Positions 17,041-25,816 are shown, numbered from the stretch's first letter. The stretch: DNA of 64,000 nt from Sphingopyxis panaciterrae (GCF_011762125.1 NZ_JAASQN010000001.1:682001-746000); one strand, 5' to 3'. Notes: generated by a model not told the origin, from the letters alone. Made by a program: numbers and translations.

Positions 17041-18657
17041 TCAGCCCGCTTTTTCGTTCGGCGCATCGCGCAGGATGATGTCGGCGGCGCGCCATGCCAT
17101 CGCCATCGTCGGCCCGTTGGTGTTGCCCGACGGGATCACAGGCATGATCGAGGTGTCGATGACGCGGACCCGCTCGACGCCGCGCACCTTCAGCGCCGGA
17201 TCGACCACCGATGCCGCATCCTTGCCCATCCGGCAACTTCCGACGGCATGGTAACCGCAGGTGCCAAACCGGTCATAGGCGGCCAATATTTCGCTGTCGC
17301 TGTCGAACGCCGGGCCGGGCAGCGTTTCCCCGGCGATCATGCTCGCAAGTGGCGCCTGCTTCGCATAATCGCGCATCACGTGCACCGCCCCGATCATCGC
17401 CGCGCGATCCTCATCATTGGCGCGGTAATTGGGTTTGAAGCTCGCCGCGACATCGGGATCGCGCGTCGCGATATGGATGCTGCCGCGTGAGGTAGGGCGC
17501 AGCGGGTAGACGACGGCATTCATGCCGGGGTGTTTTTCGAGCTGCGTGCGCTGCGTCGCCATGTCGAAACTGAACGGGGCGATCAGCATTTGCGCGTCGG
17601 GACGGTTGAGTCCCGGGCGCGTCTTGAACCAGCCACCGATCTCGTACGCCGCGGCTGACATCGGGCCGTCGCCGGTCAGATAATATCTGAGCGTCGCGAG
17701 CAGCAGCCGCCAGCCGCCAAAGACGCGGTTCTGCGACAGCGCCGCCTTGGTCAGCTTCCATTGCATGATAATGCCGCGATGCTCGATCAGCCCTTCGCCG
17801 ACCTCCGCATTGTGATGGACGAGCGGAATATCGAGCGCGGCGAGGCGGCCTTCGTCACCGATTCCGGAGCGTTCAAGGATCGCGGGGCTCGCCATGGCGC
17901 CGCCGCAAAGGATGACTTCATGCGCCGCTTCGATCCGCTCGCGCTTGCCGCCGTGGAGGACCGCGACTCCGACCGCGCGCTTGCCCGCGAACAGGATGCG
18001 GTCGACGGTGCGGTCGGTCAGCACGGTCAGGTTCGCGCGCTTCTCGGCCGGGCGCAAGAAGGCCTGCGCCGCGCTTTGGCGCTTGCCCTTGAAGATCGTG
18101 CGCGGGGCATAACCGATCGCGACCTGATCGTCGGGCGCATTGACGTCGACCTTGTTTGCCCAGCCCATCGCTTCGCCTGCGGCCACCTGCGCATTGCTGA
18201 TCGGCAGCTGCTGGGTCGGCATCGAAATTTTGAGCGGCCCCGCGTCGCCGCGCGTCTCGCCGGCGCCAAGCTCGTGATTTTCGAGCGCGCGATACGCCGC
18301 GCCGATATGCGTCCAGCCCCAGTCGTCGCTCGATTTCTCCGCGATCGCATCGAAGTCGGCGGGCTGACCGCGCACATACATCATGCCGTTGACCGACGAC
18401 GATCCACCGAGCACGCGCCCGCGAACCCATGCCTCCGACTGGCCTGCGGTCGAATCCTCGGGCTCGCTCATATGGACCCACAGATGTTTCGGATCCTGCA
18501 TCACCTTCGCGAGGCCCTTGGGCATCGAAATGAAGGGATGACGGTCGCGCGGCCCCGCTTCGATCAGCGCGACGCGGATCGCAGGGTCTTCGGACAGGCG
18601 ATAGGCCAGAACACATCCCGCCGCCCCGGCACCGCAGATGATATAATCGAAGCGCAT
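17041..18657 (-). CDS. GMC family FAD-dependent oxidoreductase (choline dehydrogenase-like)
   Basis: A 538-residue GMC enzyme. It has an N-terminal Rossmann motif IICGAGAAGCVLAYRL at residues 6-21, the GMC signature VRGRVLGGSSSVNGMMYVRG near 85-104, and the C-terminal substrate domain with HAVGSCRMG and TNGPTMAMAWRAAD. It oxidises a primary or secondary alcohol, passing electrons to oxygen or a quinone. The family's active-site His is seen in YHAVGSC, with the partner residue in IPSGNTNGPT. The start at 18657 is preceded by GAAGGAAAACGAGG. It is divergent from the Rieske gene across an operator-like site and forms a two-gene unit with the short acyl-CoA dehydrogenase. Confidence 0.92.
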   Translation of the reverse strand: MRFDYIICGAGAAGCVLAYRLSEDPAIRVALIEAGPRDRHPFISMPKGLAKVMQDPKHLWVHMSEPEDSTAGQSEAWVRGRVLGGSSSVNGMMYVRGQPADFDAIAEKSSDDWGWTHIGAAYRALENHELGAGETRGDAGPLKISMPTQQLPISNAQVAAGEAMGWANKVDVNAPDDQVAIGYAPRTIFKGKRQSAAQAFLRPAEKRANLTVLTDRTVDRILFAGKRAVGVAVLHGGKRERIEAAHEVILCGGAMASPAILERSGIGDEGRLAALDIPLVHHNAEVGEGLIEHRGIIMQWKLTKAALSQNRVFGGWRLLLATLRYYLTGDGPMSAAAYEIGGWFKTRPGLNRPDAQMLIAPFSFDMATQRTQLEKHPGMNAVVYPLRPTSRGSIHIATRDPDVAASFKPNYRANDEDRAAMIGAVHVMRDYAKQAPLASMIAGETLPGPAFDSDSEILAAYDRFGTCGYHAVGSCRMGKDAASVVDPALKVRGVERVRVIDTSIMPVIPSGNTNGPTMAMAWRAADIILRDAPNEKAG

Positions 18658-18716
18658 CCTCGTTTTCCTTCTGATCCGCCGCTGTTTTCGCGGGCTCTGC
18701 TGTATCGCATAAAAAA

Positions 18717-18748
18717 CTATTGTCATTAGGTAAAGGGTGGAATAGGCT
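18717..18748. promoter_or_regulatory. divergent promoter with CTA-N7-TAG element (site B)
   Basis: CTATTGTCATTAG (18717-18729) overlaps a TTGTCA box (18720-18725), which is followed after 17 bp by TAGGCT (18743-18748) and the AAGGAGAGGA ribosome site of the Rieske gene. The surrounding 20 bp align with sites A and C. Binding here would block transcription of the Rieske operon and probably the GMC operon. Confidence 0.5.
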
Positions 18749-18778
18749 GATGGCAACGATAAGGAGAGGAATCTGCAA

Positions 18779-19957
18779 ATGAGCGATGTTGCAGAAGTGG
18801 TACGCCCCGCGCGCAAGGTCACGACATTGGCGCAGCTGACGCCGAGCCAGATCGAGGCGATCCGCAAGATCCCGGCCGAAAAGGACGCGGTCGTGGTGCC
18901 GTTCGGCGCGACGCGTCCCAATGCGATCTTCACCGGGCAAGCGCGCTTCGATCTGGAGCAGGACAGGATATTCCGCCGCTATCCGGCGCCGGTGACCGTC
19001 TCAGCGCTGCTCGAACCCGGCAGCATCATGGCGAACGAGAGCTATGGCTTTCCGATGCTGGTCTCGCGTACCCGCGATGGCACGATCAAGGCGTTCGTCA
19101 ACGCGTGCCAGCACAAGGGATCGAAGCTGCTCGAGGATTGCGCCGTCCATAAACAGGGCCGCGTGACCTGTCCCTATCACGCCTGGACCTATGGCATCGA
19201 CGGCAAGCTGATCGGCGTGTCGCGCAGCGAAGCCTTTCAGGACTTCGACAAGAGCCAGCGCGGCCTCGCCGAACTCGAAGCGCGCGAATGGGGCGGTATC
19301 GTCTATGTCCAGCTAAATCGCGATGTTCCCGCCGACTGGTCGCAGCTCTCGCAGCAGGTGGCCGACGATTTCGACGCGATCGGTATCTCCTCGGCGCATG
19401 TCTACGGCCGCAAGGCCTTTGACCTCAAAGCCAATTGGAAAGTCGTCCTCGAACCCTTTCTCGAGGGCTATCATGTCCAGCGGCTGCACGCGGCATCGAT
19501 CGGCGACAAGTTTCAGGACGCGCCGAACATCGTCGACATGTTCGGGCCGAACATCCGGCAGGTGTCAGGGCGCATCGGCTATATCCCCGAAATGCTCGAC
19601 GAGGATCCGGCGGCGAATGTCCATAAACTCGTGACGCACGCCTATACGGCGTTCCCTAACTGCGTCGTCGTCACCAGCCAATATTATACCAGTGTCATGC
19701 TCCTCATACCGCGCGGCCCCGGCCGCACGACGGTCGAATATTTCATGCTGACGCCCGAGGCGGCCTCCACGCCAAAGGCCGAAGAAGTCTTTGCGCGCTC
19801 GTACGAACTTATTCTCGGTGTCTTTGGCGGTGAGGACTTCCGCGCGGCGGAGATCAGCCAGCAGGGGCTGAACGCGGGCGTTCCGGAGGAGACCGTGTAT
19901 TGCGGTCTCGAGACGAATATCGTGCGCTATTATGAAGCGATCGAAGCGCTTCTGTGA
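18779..19957 (+). CDS. Rieske non-haem iron oxygenase, alpha subunit
   Basis: A 392-residue oxygenase. The Rieske cluster ligands are Cys110/His112 (CQHKGSKL) and Cys131/His134 (CPYHAWTY). The mononuclear iron ligands are His232 and His237 in EGYHVQRLH. The residue three before His232, normally the electron-bridging Asp, is Glu229 here. Such a Glu is known in carnitine and choline-type monooxygenases (CntA family). No beta subunit follows, so an alpha3 enzyme is likely, hydroxylating or demethylating a substrate with electrons from a reductase encoded elsewhere. It is first in an operon with a CoA ligase, P450cam-like enzyme, DUF35 and Ltp2-like proteins, behind a good ribosome site. Confidence 0.9.
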   Translation: MSDVAEVVRPARKVTTLAQLTPSQIEAIRKIPAEKDAVVVPFGATRPNAIFTGQARFDLEQDRIFRRYPAPVTVSALLEPGSIMANESYGFPMLVSRTRDGTIKAFVNACQHKGSKLLEDCAVHKQGRVTCPYHAWTYGIDGKLIGVSRSEAFQDFDKSQRGLAELEAREWGGIVYVQLNRDVPADWSQLSQQVADDFDAIGISSAHVYGRKAFDLKANWKVVLEPFLEGYHVQRLHAASIGDKFQDAPNIVDMFGPNIRQVSGRIGYIPEMLDEDPAANVHKLVTHAYTAFPNCVVVTSQYYTSVMLLIPRGPGRTTVEYFMLTPEAASTPKAEEVFARSYELILGVFGGEDFRAAEISQQGLNAGVPEETVYCGLETNIVRYYEAIEALL

Positions 19958-19995
19958 TTGTTGAACCGGCGGCAGACCGGATGGAGAGGGACTGA

Positions 19996-21495
19996 ATGGC
20001 GCAGACATTGCCCGGCGCGATGGATTGGTGGGCGCGAATGCGGCCTACGCAGCCGGCAGTGGTGCTGGGCGGCGACCGGCTCAGCTACGCCGATTACAAG
20101 GCCTGGTCCGACCGGGTCGGGGCAATGCTGGAGGCCGACGGGCTGCAACCCGGCGACCGCGTTGCCATTTGCTCGACGAACAGCCTTGCCTATTGCGCGC
20201 TCTTGATGGGGATCATCCGTGCCGGCGGCATTGTCAATCCGGTCAATTTCCGTTTCACCCCGCGCGAAATCCGCGAGCTTTGCGAAACAAGCGAGCCGCG
20301 CTTCACCTTTGCGGCACCCGACTTCGAAGCCAATGTGACGGCGGCGGGGCTGACCCCGCGCGCGATGGCCGAGGTCGAGGTGCTGCGCCATGGCGAACCC
20401 GCGGCGGTCGCGCATGACCCCGAACCCGATGCACCGGTCGTCATCATCGCGACCAGCGGCTCGACCGCCAAGCCCAAGGGCGTCGTCTTCACCAATCGCT
20501 CGATGACCGCCTACGCCGCCAACTGGGCGGTCGAGGAAATCGCATCGTCGCCCGGATCGCGCATCATCAGCCTCGCGCCGCTCAACACTTCGGCGGGCTT
20601 CGTCCAGCTGATGCATTATACGGTGCAGGGCTGCACGATCTTCATGGAGCCGGTGTTCGTCCCCGACGCGATCCTGCAATTGCTGCAGGACGAAAAGGTC
20701 AATTGTTTCGGCGCGGTGCCGACCTTCTTCGAGGCGCTCGCGCGCTGTCCGGGCTTTGCCGATGCCGACCTTTCGTCGATCCGTCTAGCGACTGCGGGCG
20801 GCGCGCGGGTCAGCCGGCAATTGCTCGACGCGTGGAAAGCGAAGGGTATCACGATCCGGCAAATCTACGGCCAGACCGAGATCGGCGGCAATGCGACGAT
20901 GATGCCCGAGCATCTGGCGATGGATGAGCCCGAGAAATGCGGCTGGGGCTGTGTTTTCATGGACCTGCGCGTCGTGCGCGCCGACGGCAGCGATTGCGAT
21001 CCGGGCGAGCCGGGCGAGATCGTCATGCGTTCACCGGGAATGATGCAGGGCTATTGGCGCAACCCGGAGGAGACCGCCAAAGTCATTCGCGACGGCTGGC
21101 TCTGGTCGGGCGACATCGGCATGCTCGACGAGCATGGTCTCCTCACCTTCGTCGACCGGATGAAGGATCTGATCATCTCGGGCGGGCTCAACATCTCGGC
21201 GGCCGAGGTCGAACGCGTCGTGTGCGAATTTCCCGGCGTCGTCGAGGCGCTCGCGATCGCCGCGCCTGACGAGAAGTTCGGCGAGACACCGTTCATCGTC
21301 TATCATGGCGTTGCCGAGGTCGATGTCGCGGCGCTGATCGACCACTGCAACACCAACCTCTCGAACTACAAGGTGCCGCGCTATGTTGCCTTCTCGGCCG
21401 AGCCGCTGCCGCGCCTCGCCACGGGCAAGCTCTCGAAACCCGCGGTTCGCGAAATCTATGCCCGCGCGCATGAAACGATGGAGCGCGTCCGCTGA
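19996..21495 (+). CDS. acyl-CoA synthetase (AMP-forming)
   Basis: A 499-residue ANL-superfamily ligase. Motifs are the P-loop IIATSGSTAKPKGVVF near residues 150-165, IYGQTEIGG near 291, the hinge DRMKDLIISGGLNIS near 383 and the catalytic Lys in LATGKLSKPAVRE near 475. The short length and form resemble feruloyl/benzoate-type and FadD3/FadD17-like steroid CoA ligases; the substrate is not decidable. It begins 38 bp after the Rieske stop and is followed after 19 bp by the P450 gene, so it belongs to the same operon. It would activate an acid for the acyl-CoA dehydrogenases and the Ltp2-like enzyme. Confidence 0.92.
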   Translation: MAQTLPGAMDWWARMRPTQPAVVLGGDRLSYADYKAWSDRVGAMLEADGLQPGDRVAICSTNSLAYCALLMGIIRAGGIVNPVNFRFTPREIRELCETSEPRFTFAAPDFEANVTAAGLTPRAMAEVEVLRHGEPAAVAHDPEPDAPVVIIATSGSTAKPKGVVFTNRSMTAYAANWAVEEIASSPGSRIISLAPLNTSAGFVQLMHYTVQGCTIFMEPVFVPDAILQLLQDEKVNCFGAVPTFFEALARCPGFADADLSSIRLATAGGARVSRQLLDAWKAKGITIRQIYGQTEIGGNATMMPEHLAMDEPEKCGWGCVFMDLRVVRADGSDCDPGEPGEIVMRSPGMMQGYWRNPEETAKVIRDGWLWSGDIGMLDEHGLLTFVDRMKDLIISGGLNISAAEVERVVCEFPGVVEALAIAAPDEKFGETPFIVYHGVAEVDVAALIDHCNTNLSNYKVPRYVAFSAEPLPRLATGKLSKPAVREIYARAHETMERVR

Positions 21496-21514
21496 TGCGC
21501 CAGGAGAAAAGCCT

Positions 21515-22735
21515 ATGAACGCGCCCTTGGCTGTCGACGCCGCTGTGCTGCCGCATATCCCGCCGCACCTCGTCTTCGATTTTGACATCTACGCCGATCC
21601 GCGCATCGGCGAGGATGTGCAGGGAACCTATGCCGCCGCGCTCGCCGACGCTCCCGATATCTTCTGGACGCGACTCAACGGCGGGCACTGGATCGTCAAA
21701 AGCTTCGACGCGATCAGCAAGATCGTACTCGACCCCGAGCATTTTTCGGTGCGCGAGATGCAGATTCCGCGCGTCGAAAAACCACCCTTCTTCATTCCGC
21801 TCAGCCTCGATCCGCCCGAAAATCTGCCATATCGCAAGGCAATGATGCCGATGTTTGGGCCGAACGCGATCAAGGCGCTCGAACCACGCATCCGCGAATG
21901 GGCTGTCGAGCTGGTCGACGCCGTGGCGGCCAAGGGCGCTTGCGATTTCCAGGCCGATCTGGCGAAGCTGTTCCCCGTCAGCGTCTTCATGGAGCTGATG
22001 GGCATGGACCTGTCGCGGCTTCAGGATTTTCGCCATCTCGCCGAAGCATTCTTCTCGGCGCAGAATGACGAGGCCGAAATGGGGCGGCTCAGCGCTGCGA
22101 TCCTTGGCGAGATGAAGGCGCTGATCGAAAAGAAAAAGGCCGCGCCCGACGACAAGCTGATGTCGCACTTCATTCAGGTCGATGTCGACGGCCGGACGAT
22201 GAGCGACGACGAGATTCTTGCGATGAGCTTTGTGCTCTTCCTCGGCGGCATGGACACGGTGACGAACGTCACGGGCTTCGCGTTCCAGCAGCTCGCCCAG
22301 ATGCCCGACGTGCAGGCGCGGCTCGCCGCCGATCCGTCGCTGATTCCCGCCTTTGCCGACGAAGCGGTGCGCCTCTATGGCGTCGTCAACACGCCGCGCC
22401 TGGTGGTGCAGGATCAGGCGATCGGGGAGGCGCAGTTTCGCGCTGGCGAGATGGTGCTCAACATCCTCTGCCTCGGCAGCCGCGATCCGGCGAAGTTCGA
22501 GCAGCCCAATATCTTTGATCTCGACCGCCGAAAGACCGCGCACCTGACCTTTTCGTCGGGACCGCATCTCTGCGTCGGTCACGTCCTTGGCCGCGCAGAA
22601 CTGCGCATCCTGACTGAGGAGTGGGTGAAGCGTGTCCCGGCGTTCAATGCCACGCCGGGCGAACGGCACGCCTTTCGTATCGGCACGGTGATGGCGCTCG
22701 AAACGCTGCCGCTCGAGTGGACGGTGGCCGCCTGA
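21515..22735 (+). CDS. cytochrome P450, P450cam (CYP101)-like
   Basis: A 406-residue P450 aligning along its length with camphor 5-monooxygenase: PPHLVFDFDIY and WTRLNGGHWIV near the N-terminus, FIPLSLDPPE, I-helix FLGGMDTVTN with the acid-alcohol pair Asp247/Thr248, and the haem loop SSGPHLCVGHVLGRAE with thiolate Cys353. The segment aligned with Tyr96 of P450cam, which hydrogen-bonds camphor's ketone, reads PPFFIP and has no Tyr, so a different, perhaps non-carbonyl terpenoid, substrate is likely. No putidaredoxin-like gene lies nearby. GGAGAAAAGCCT precedes the ATG. The stop is 1 bp from the next start. Confidence 0.92.
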   Translation: MNAPLAVDAAVLPHIPPHLVFDFDIYADPRIGEDVQGTYAAALADAPDIFWTRLNGGHWIVKSFDAISKIVLDPEHFSVREMQIPRVEKPPFFIPLSLDPPENLPYRKAMMPMFGPNAIKALEPRIREWAVELVDAVAAKGACDFQADLAKLFPVSVFMELMGMDLSRLQDFRHLAEAFFSAQNDEAEMGRLSAAILGEMKALIEKKKAAPDDKLMSHFIQVDVDGRTMSDDEILAMSFVLFLGGMDTVTNVTGFAFQQLAQMPDVQARLAADPSLIPAFADEAVRLYGVVNTPRLVVQDQAIGEAQFRAGEMVLNILCLGSRDPAKFEQPNIFDLDRRKTAHLTFSSGPHLCVGHVLGRAELRILTEEWVKRVPAFNATPGERHAFRIGTVMALETLPLEWTVAA

Positions 22736-22736
22736 T

Positions 22737-23135
22737 ATGGATGTGATTGACGGTGCCGACGCGCCCTATTGGAACGGATTGGTCGAAGGCCGCCTGATGC
22801 TTCCGCGCTGCGGCGGCTGCGGCGACTGGCTGTGGCCGGCGGTCAGCCGCTGCGGCAAATGTGGCAGCGAGGCGATCGAATGGACCGCGCGCGCGATGGC
22901 GGGCACGATCTTTTCGTGGACGCGGACCTGGCACCGCTTCGGCTTCACCGAAAGCCTCGACCTGCCGTTCGTCTCGATCGTCGCGACCGTGGATGATTGT
23001 GGCATCCGGCTGCTTGGTCGCCTCGACGATCCCGATCGGATCGATCCGGTAATGGGCGAAACAATCACGGGTCGGGTCGGTGCGACACGCGTCGAAAATC
23101 GCGACATTCCTACGATTATCTGGAGCCGCGGCTGA
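22737..23135 (+). CDS. DUF35 OB-fold/zinc-ribbon acyl-CoA-associated protein
   Basis: A 132-residue protein with an N-terminal rubredoxin-like zinc ribbon (CGGCGDWLWP and CGKCG, four Cys near residues 25-42) followed by an OB-fold (GTIFSWTRTWHRFG, PFVSIVATVDDCGIRLLGRL). DUF35 proteins pair with thiolase-fold enzymes; in steroid degradation the ChsH2 DUF35 domain binds Ltp2 to form an aldolase complex. The gene is sandwiched between the P450 (1-bp gap) and the thiolase-like gene (TGATG overlap), which strongly implies a complex with the latter. Confidence 0.9.
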   Translation: MDVIDGADAPYWNGLVEGRLMLPRCGGCGDWLWPAVSRCGKCGSEAIEWTARAMAGTIFSWTRTWHRFGFTESLDLPFVSIVATVDDCGIRLLGRLDDPDRIDPVMGETITGRVGATRVENRDIPTIIWSRG

Positions 23136-24301
23136 TGCATCCGCTTTATGGAACCACCGCCGTCGCGGGTATCGGCATGCGCCAGTATAGACGCGGCGCC
23201 TCGCCGCTTCCCGAGCAGGGTGTGCTCGTCGAGGCGATCCTTGCCGCCTGCGCCGATGCGGACCTTGATCCCGCCGAGGTCGACGGTTTCGTCTCCTACG
23301 GCGACGACAGGAACGAGCCCGTCCGGCTGATGCCCGCGCTGGGCACGCGCGAACTCAAATGGTCGAGCGTCGTCTGGGGCGGTGGGGGAGGCGGCATCGC
23401 CGGCGCTTTCGGGTTGGCGGCGGCGGCGATCCTCTCGGGGCAGGCGCGTGCTGTGATCGTTTTCCGCGCGCTGGTCGAAGGGTCGAGTGGGCGGCTGTCG
23501 GCGGCCGTCATGGCGCATCACCTGAACGATCATATGCTCGCCGCCGGGATCGTCGCGCCCGCGCAGGTGTGCGCGATCCGCGCCAATCGGATGTACGAAC
23601 ATCATGGCGTGCCGAAATCGGTCGCTGAGGATCTGGTCCGCGCATCCTATTATCATGGCGCGCGCAATCCCGAAGCGGTGGCCTATGGCGACGACCTTGA
23701 TGTCGAGGGGTTCCGCGATGCGCGCTGGATCGCCGAGCCCTTTCGCCTGTTCGATTGCAGCCGCGAGAATGACGGGGCGGCGGCTTTCCTGATGGTGTCG
23801 GCCGAACGCGCGCGCGACCTGAAGAAGGCGCCTGCCTATCTGCTCGGCTGCGCCAATGGGGCCGAGAAGGGGTGGGGTGACCTGCTCGAAAATGACGATG
23901 CGGTGCTATATCCGACCGCGGGTTTCCGCTCGATCGCGCGGCGACTCTACGCGGAAACCGGCTTGTCGCCCGCCGATATCGATGTCGTGCAGCTTTACGA
24001 GAATTTCAGCGCGCAGGGCGTCGCGTCGCTGATCGATCATGGTTTCTGCACCTATGAAAATGTCGCAGAGGTCGTGCGATTCGACAATCTGATTGCGCCG
24101 AGCGGAAAGCTTCCGATCAACACCGGCGGCGGTAATTTCGCGCAAGGCTTCATCCATGGCATCGGCACGGCTTATGAGGCGGTGAAGCAACTCCGCGGCG
24201 AATCGTCGAACCCGGTTCCGGATGCGAAAATCTGTCTGCTCGCGGGCGGGCCGGGCGCGCCGACGGTCAGTTCGGCGATCTTCGCGAACGAAATTCCGTA
24301 G
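23135..24301 (+). CDS. thiolase-fold lipid-transfer protein (Ltp2/SCP-x thiolase-like), putative retro-aldolase subunit
   Basis: A 388-residue thiolase-fold protein. Recognisable blocks are WGGGGGGIAGAFGLAAAAI near residues 80-100, where true thiolases carry the nucleophilic Cys and none is seen, then LYENFSAQGVASLIDHGFC and the C-terminal NTGGGNFAQGFIHGIGTAYEA with CLLAGGPGAP. The lack of the nucleophile plus a preceding DUF35 gene with a 1-bp overlap fits Ltp2-type CoA-ester aldolases, which release a ketone and a short acyl-CoA, rather than a beta-ketothiolase. The ATG at 23135 overlaps the DUF35 stop. It is last in the Rieske/CoA ligase/P450 operon and convergent with tetR. Confidence 0.85.
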   Translation: MHPLYGTTAVAGIGMRQYRRGASPLPEQGVLVEAILAACADADLDPAEVDGFVSYGDDRNEPVRLMPALGTRELKWSSVVWGGGGGGIAGAFGLAAAAILSGQARAVIVFRALVEGSSGRLSAAVMAHHLNDHMLAAGIVAPAQVCAIRANRMYEHHGVPKSVAEDLVRASYYHGARNPEAVAYGDDLDVEGFRDARWIAEPFRLFDCSRENDGAAAFLMVSAERARDLKKAPAYLLGCANGAEKGWGDLLENDDAVLYPTAGFRSIARRLYAETGLSPADIDVVQLYENFSAQGVASLIDHGFCTYENVAEVVRFDNLIAPSGKLPINTGGGNFAQGFIHGIGTAYEAVKQLRGESSNPVPDAKICLLAGGPGAPTVSSAIFANEIP

Positions 24302-24313
24302 TCGAGCGATTGA

Positions 24314-24985
24314 TCAGTCGAGCGATTCGCCGATACTGTTCGATTTGATCCGTTCGCGCACGCCGACCAGGAACAGGCGCAGCGATTCGACGAACAATTG
24401 CTCGTCGTCGAACGGGTTGTCGGCGATCGCTTTGGCGAGGCTGGGATATTTCTCGCTGTCGACCGCCGGCATCGGTTCGATCCCGCGCGACCGCGCCGAC
24501 GCTTCGAACAGCGCGGCGCCATAAGTGTATTTTTCGACCGCATCGATGACCGTCATCTGGATCGGCGTCGGATAGGGTTCTTCGGACGCCGCGCGGTCAT
24601 AGGCGGCGAGCAGCATATGACGCGGGAAATAGCGCAGGATCAGCGGCGCCGCGCCGGGATGCTTGAGCAAGGTCTGGCGTGTCGCGACGCAGCGTGCGAT
24701 GATCTGCTCCTCGAACGACTGGCCGGTCGCGCTGACCGCCGGCATCTTGACCAGCATGATGCGCGCCACTTCCTGAAGCAGCTCCGACTTGTCCTTGAAA
24801 TGATGATAAAGCGACGGCGGGCGAACGCCGATCTTCTTGGCCACAAGGCTCAGGCTCAATTCCTCCAGCCCGTGCTCGTCGATGACTTCGAGTGCGGCTT
24901 CGGCCGCGTTGCTTCGCGAGATCAGCGGTTTTGAAGGTCGTGCCAAAGGAATATCCTGCTTTCTTCGTCGCTCATGGCAGCGCAT
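24314..24985 (-). CDS. TetR/AcrR family transcriptional regulator
   Basis: A 223-residue regulator with the TetR helix-turn-helix (AAEAALEVIDEHGLEELSLS, VAKKIGVRPPSLYHHFKDK, LLQEVARIML) near residues 27-80. The C-terminal effector domain is longer than in many relatives and of unknown ligand. The start is not certain: a TTG at 24946 with AGGA upstream would give 210 residues. The gene follows the SDR gene by 37 bp on the same strand and so is probably cotranscribed from the promoter with CTA-N7-TAG site C. It is the best candidate for the protein that binds sites A to D. Confidence 0.88.
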   Translation of the reverse strand: MRCHERRRKQDIPLARPSKPLISRSNAAEAALEVIDEHGLEELSLSLVAKKIGVRPPSLYHHFKDKSELLQEVARIMLVKMPAVSATGQSFEEQIIARCVATRQTLLKHPGAAPLILRYFPRHMLLAAYDRAASEEPYPTPIQMTVIDAVEKYTYGAALFEASARSRGIEPMPAVDSEKYPSLAKAIADNPFDDEQLFVESLRLFLVGVRERIKSNSIGESLD

Positions 24986-25022
24986 CCTGCGAAGTTCCAG
25001 CCTAAAAGGATAAGGTTTTGCG

Positions 25023-25742
25023 TCATCGCAGCATCAGGCCGCCGTCGACCACGATCGATTGGCCCGTGATGTAGGAAGCTTGCGGCGAGGCGAGGAACAA
25101 CGTTGCCGCCGCGACTTCGGCCGGGGTACCGAAACGGCGCACGGGAATCGCGCGCAGCGTATTGCCGCTCCTGCGTTCGTCGGCGCGCACGCCTGCGGTC
25201 ATGCGCGTCTCGATGAAGCCGGGCGCGACCAGGTTGACGCGAACGCCGTCGCGCGCCCATTGATCGGCGACGGCACGCGTGAAACCGAGCAGGCCCGTCT
25301 TGCTCGCCGTATAGGCAGGAGCATAGCCGATAGCGATGAAGCTGGCGCACGACCCGATATTGACGATCGTTCCGCCGCGTTCGCTGAGGCCTGGAAAGCA
25401 AAGATAGCTGAGTTCGACGGCTGCAGAGAGGTTGACCTCGATGACCTGCGAATAGCCCTCCATCGAATATTCGTCAGCGTGCGACTGTCCGGCATTGTTG
25501 ACAAGAATATCGATCGGCCCCGCCGCCTCGACCAGCCGGGCGCGGTCGGCCGGCACGTCCATCCGCGCCTGCACATAGGCAAAGCGCGCCAGATCGTCGT
25601 CATAGGCGTCGGCTGCGGTACGGGTTCCGCTGATGACGACCTCGGCGCCGCTGTCGGCGAACGCCGCGGCGATGCCCAGGCCGATACCTTGCGTCCCGCC
25701 CGTCACGAGCACGCGCTTGCCGCTGAAGTTGAGTTCGATCAC
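25023..25742 (-). CDS. short-chain dehydrogenase/reductase (SDR)
   Basis: A 239-residue classical SDR: VTGGTQGIGLGIAAAF cofactor motif at residues 13-28, NNAG near 83, catalytic Ser in NIGSCASF and YTASKTG near 145, and the C-terminal ITGQSIVVDGG. It probably acts on a hydroxyl or keto group of a pathway intermediate, perhaps a hydroxyacyl-CoA. It is the first gene of a two-gene unit with tetR and diverges from the alpha/beta hydrolase gene. Confidence 0.9.
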   Translation of the reverse strand: MIELNFSGKRVLVTGGTQGIGLGIAAAFADSGAEVVISGTRTAADAYDDDLARFAYVQARMDVPADRARLVEAAGPIDILVNNAGQSHADEYSMEGYSQVIEVNLSAAVELSYLCFPGLSERGGTIVNIGSCASFIAIGYAPAYTASKTGLLGFTRAVADQWARDGVRVNLVAPGFIETRMTAGVRADERRSGNTLRAIPVRRFGTPAEVAAATLFLASPQASYITGQSIVVDGGLMLR

Positions 25743-25760
25743 GTTGCTCTCCCGATAAAA

Positions 25761-25773
25761 CTATTGACGTTAG
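25761..25773. promoter_or_regulatory. CTA-N7-TAG operator-like element (site C)
   Basis: CTATTGACGTTAG overlaps a TTGACG box (25764-25769) in the divergent SDR/hydrolase promoter; 17 bp further lies CAGGCT. The flanks (AAAA before, ATAAG after) match sites A and B. Since tetR is in the SDR operon, this would give autoregulation. Confidence 0.5.
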
Positions 25774-25816
25774 ATAAGGCGAAGCGCAGGCTCTTGGCAA
25801 GCAGGAGAGGTTAGGC

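Noticed and set aside
24301..24327. Direct repeat GTCGAGCGATT twice in 27 bp
   Set aside because: It straddles the ends of two convergent genes and looks like a simple local duplication; no sign of function.
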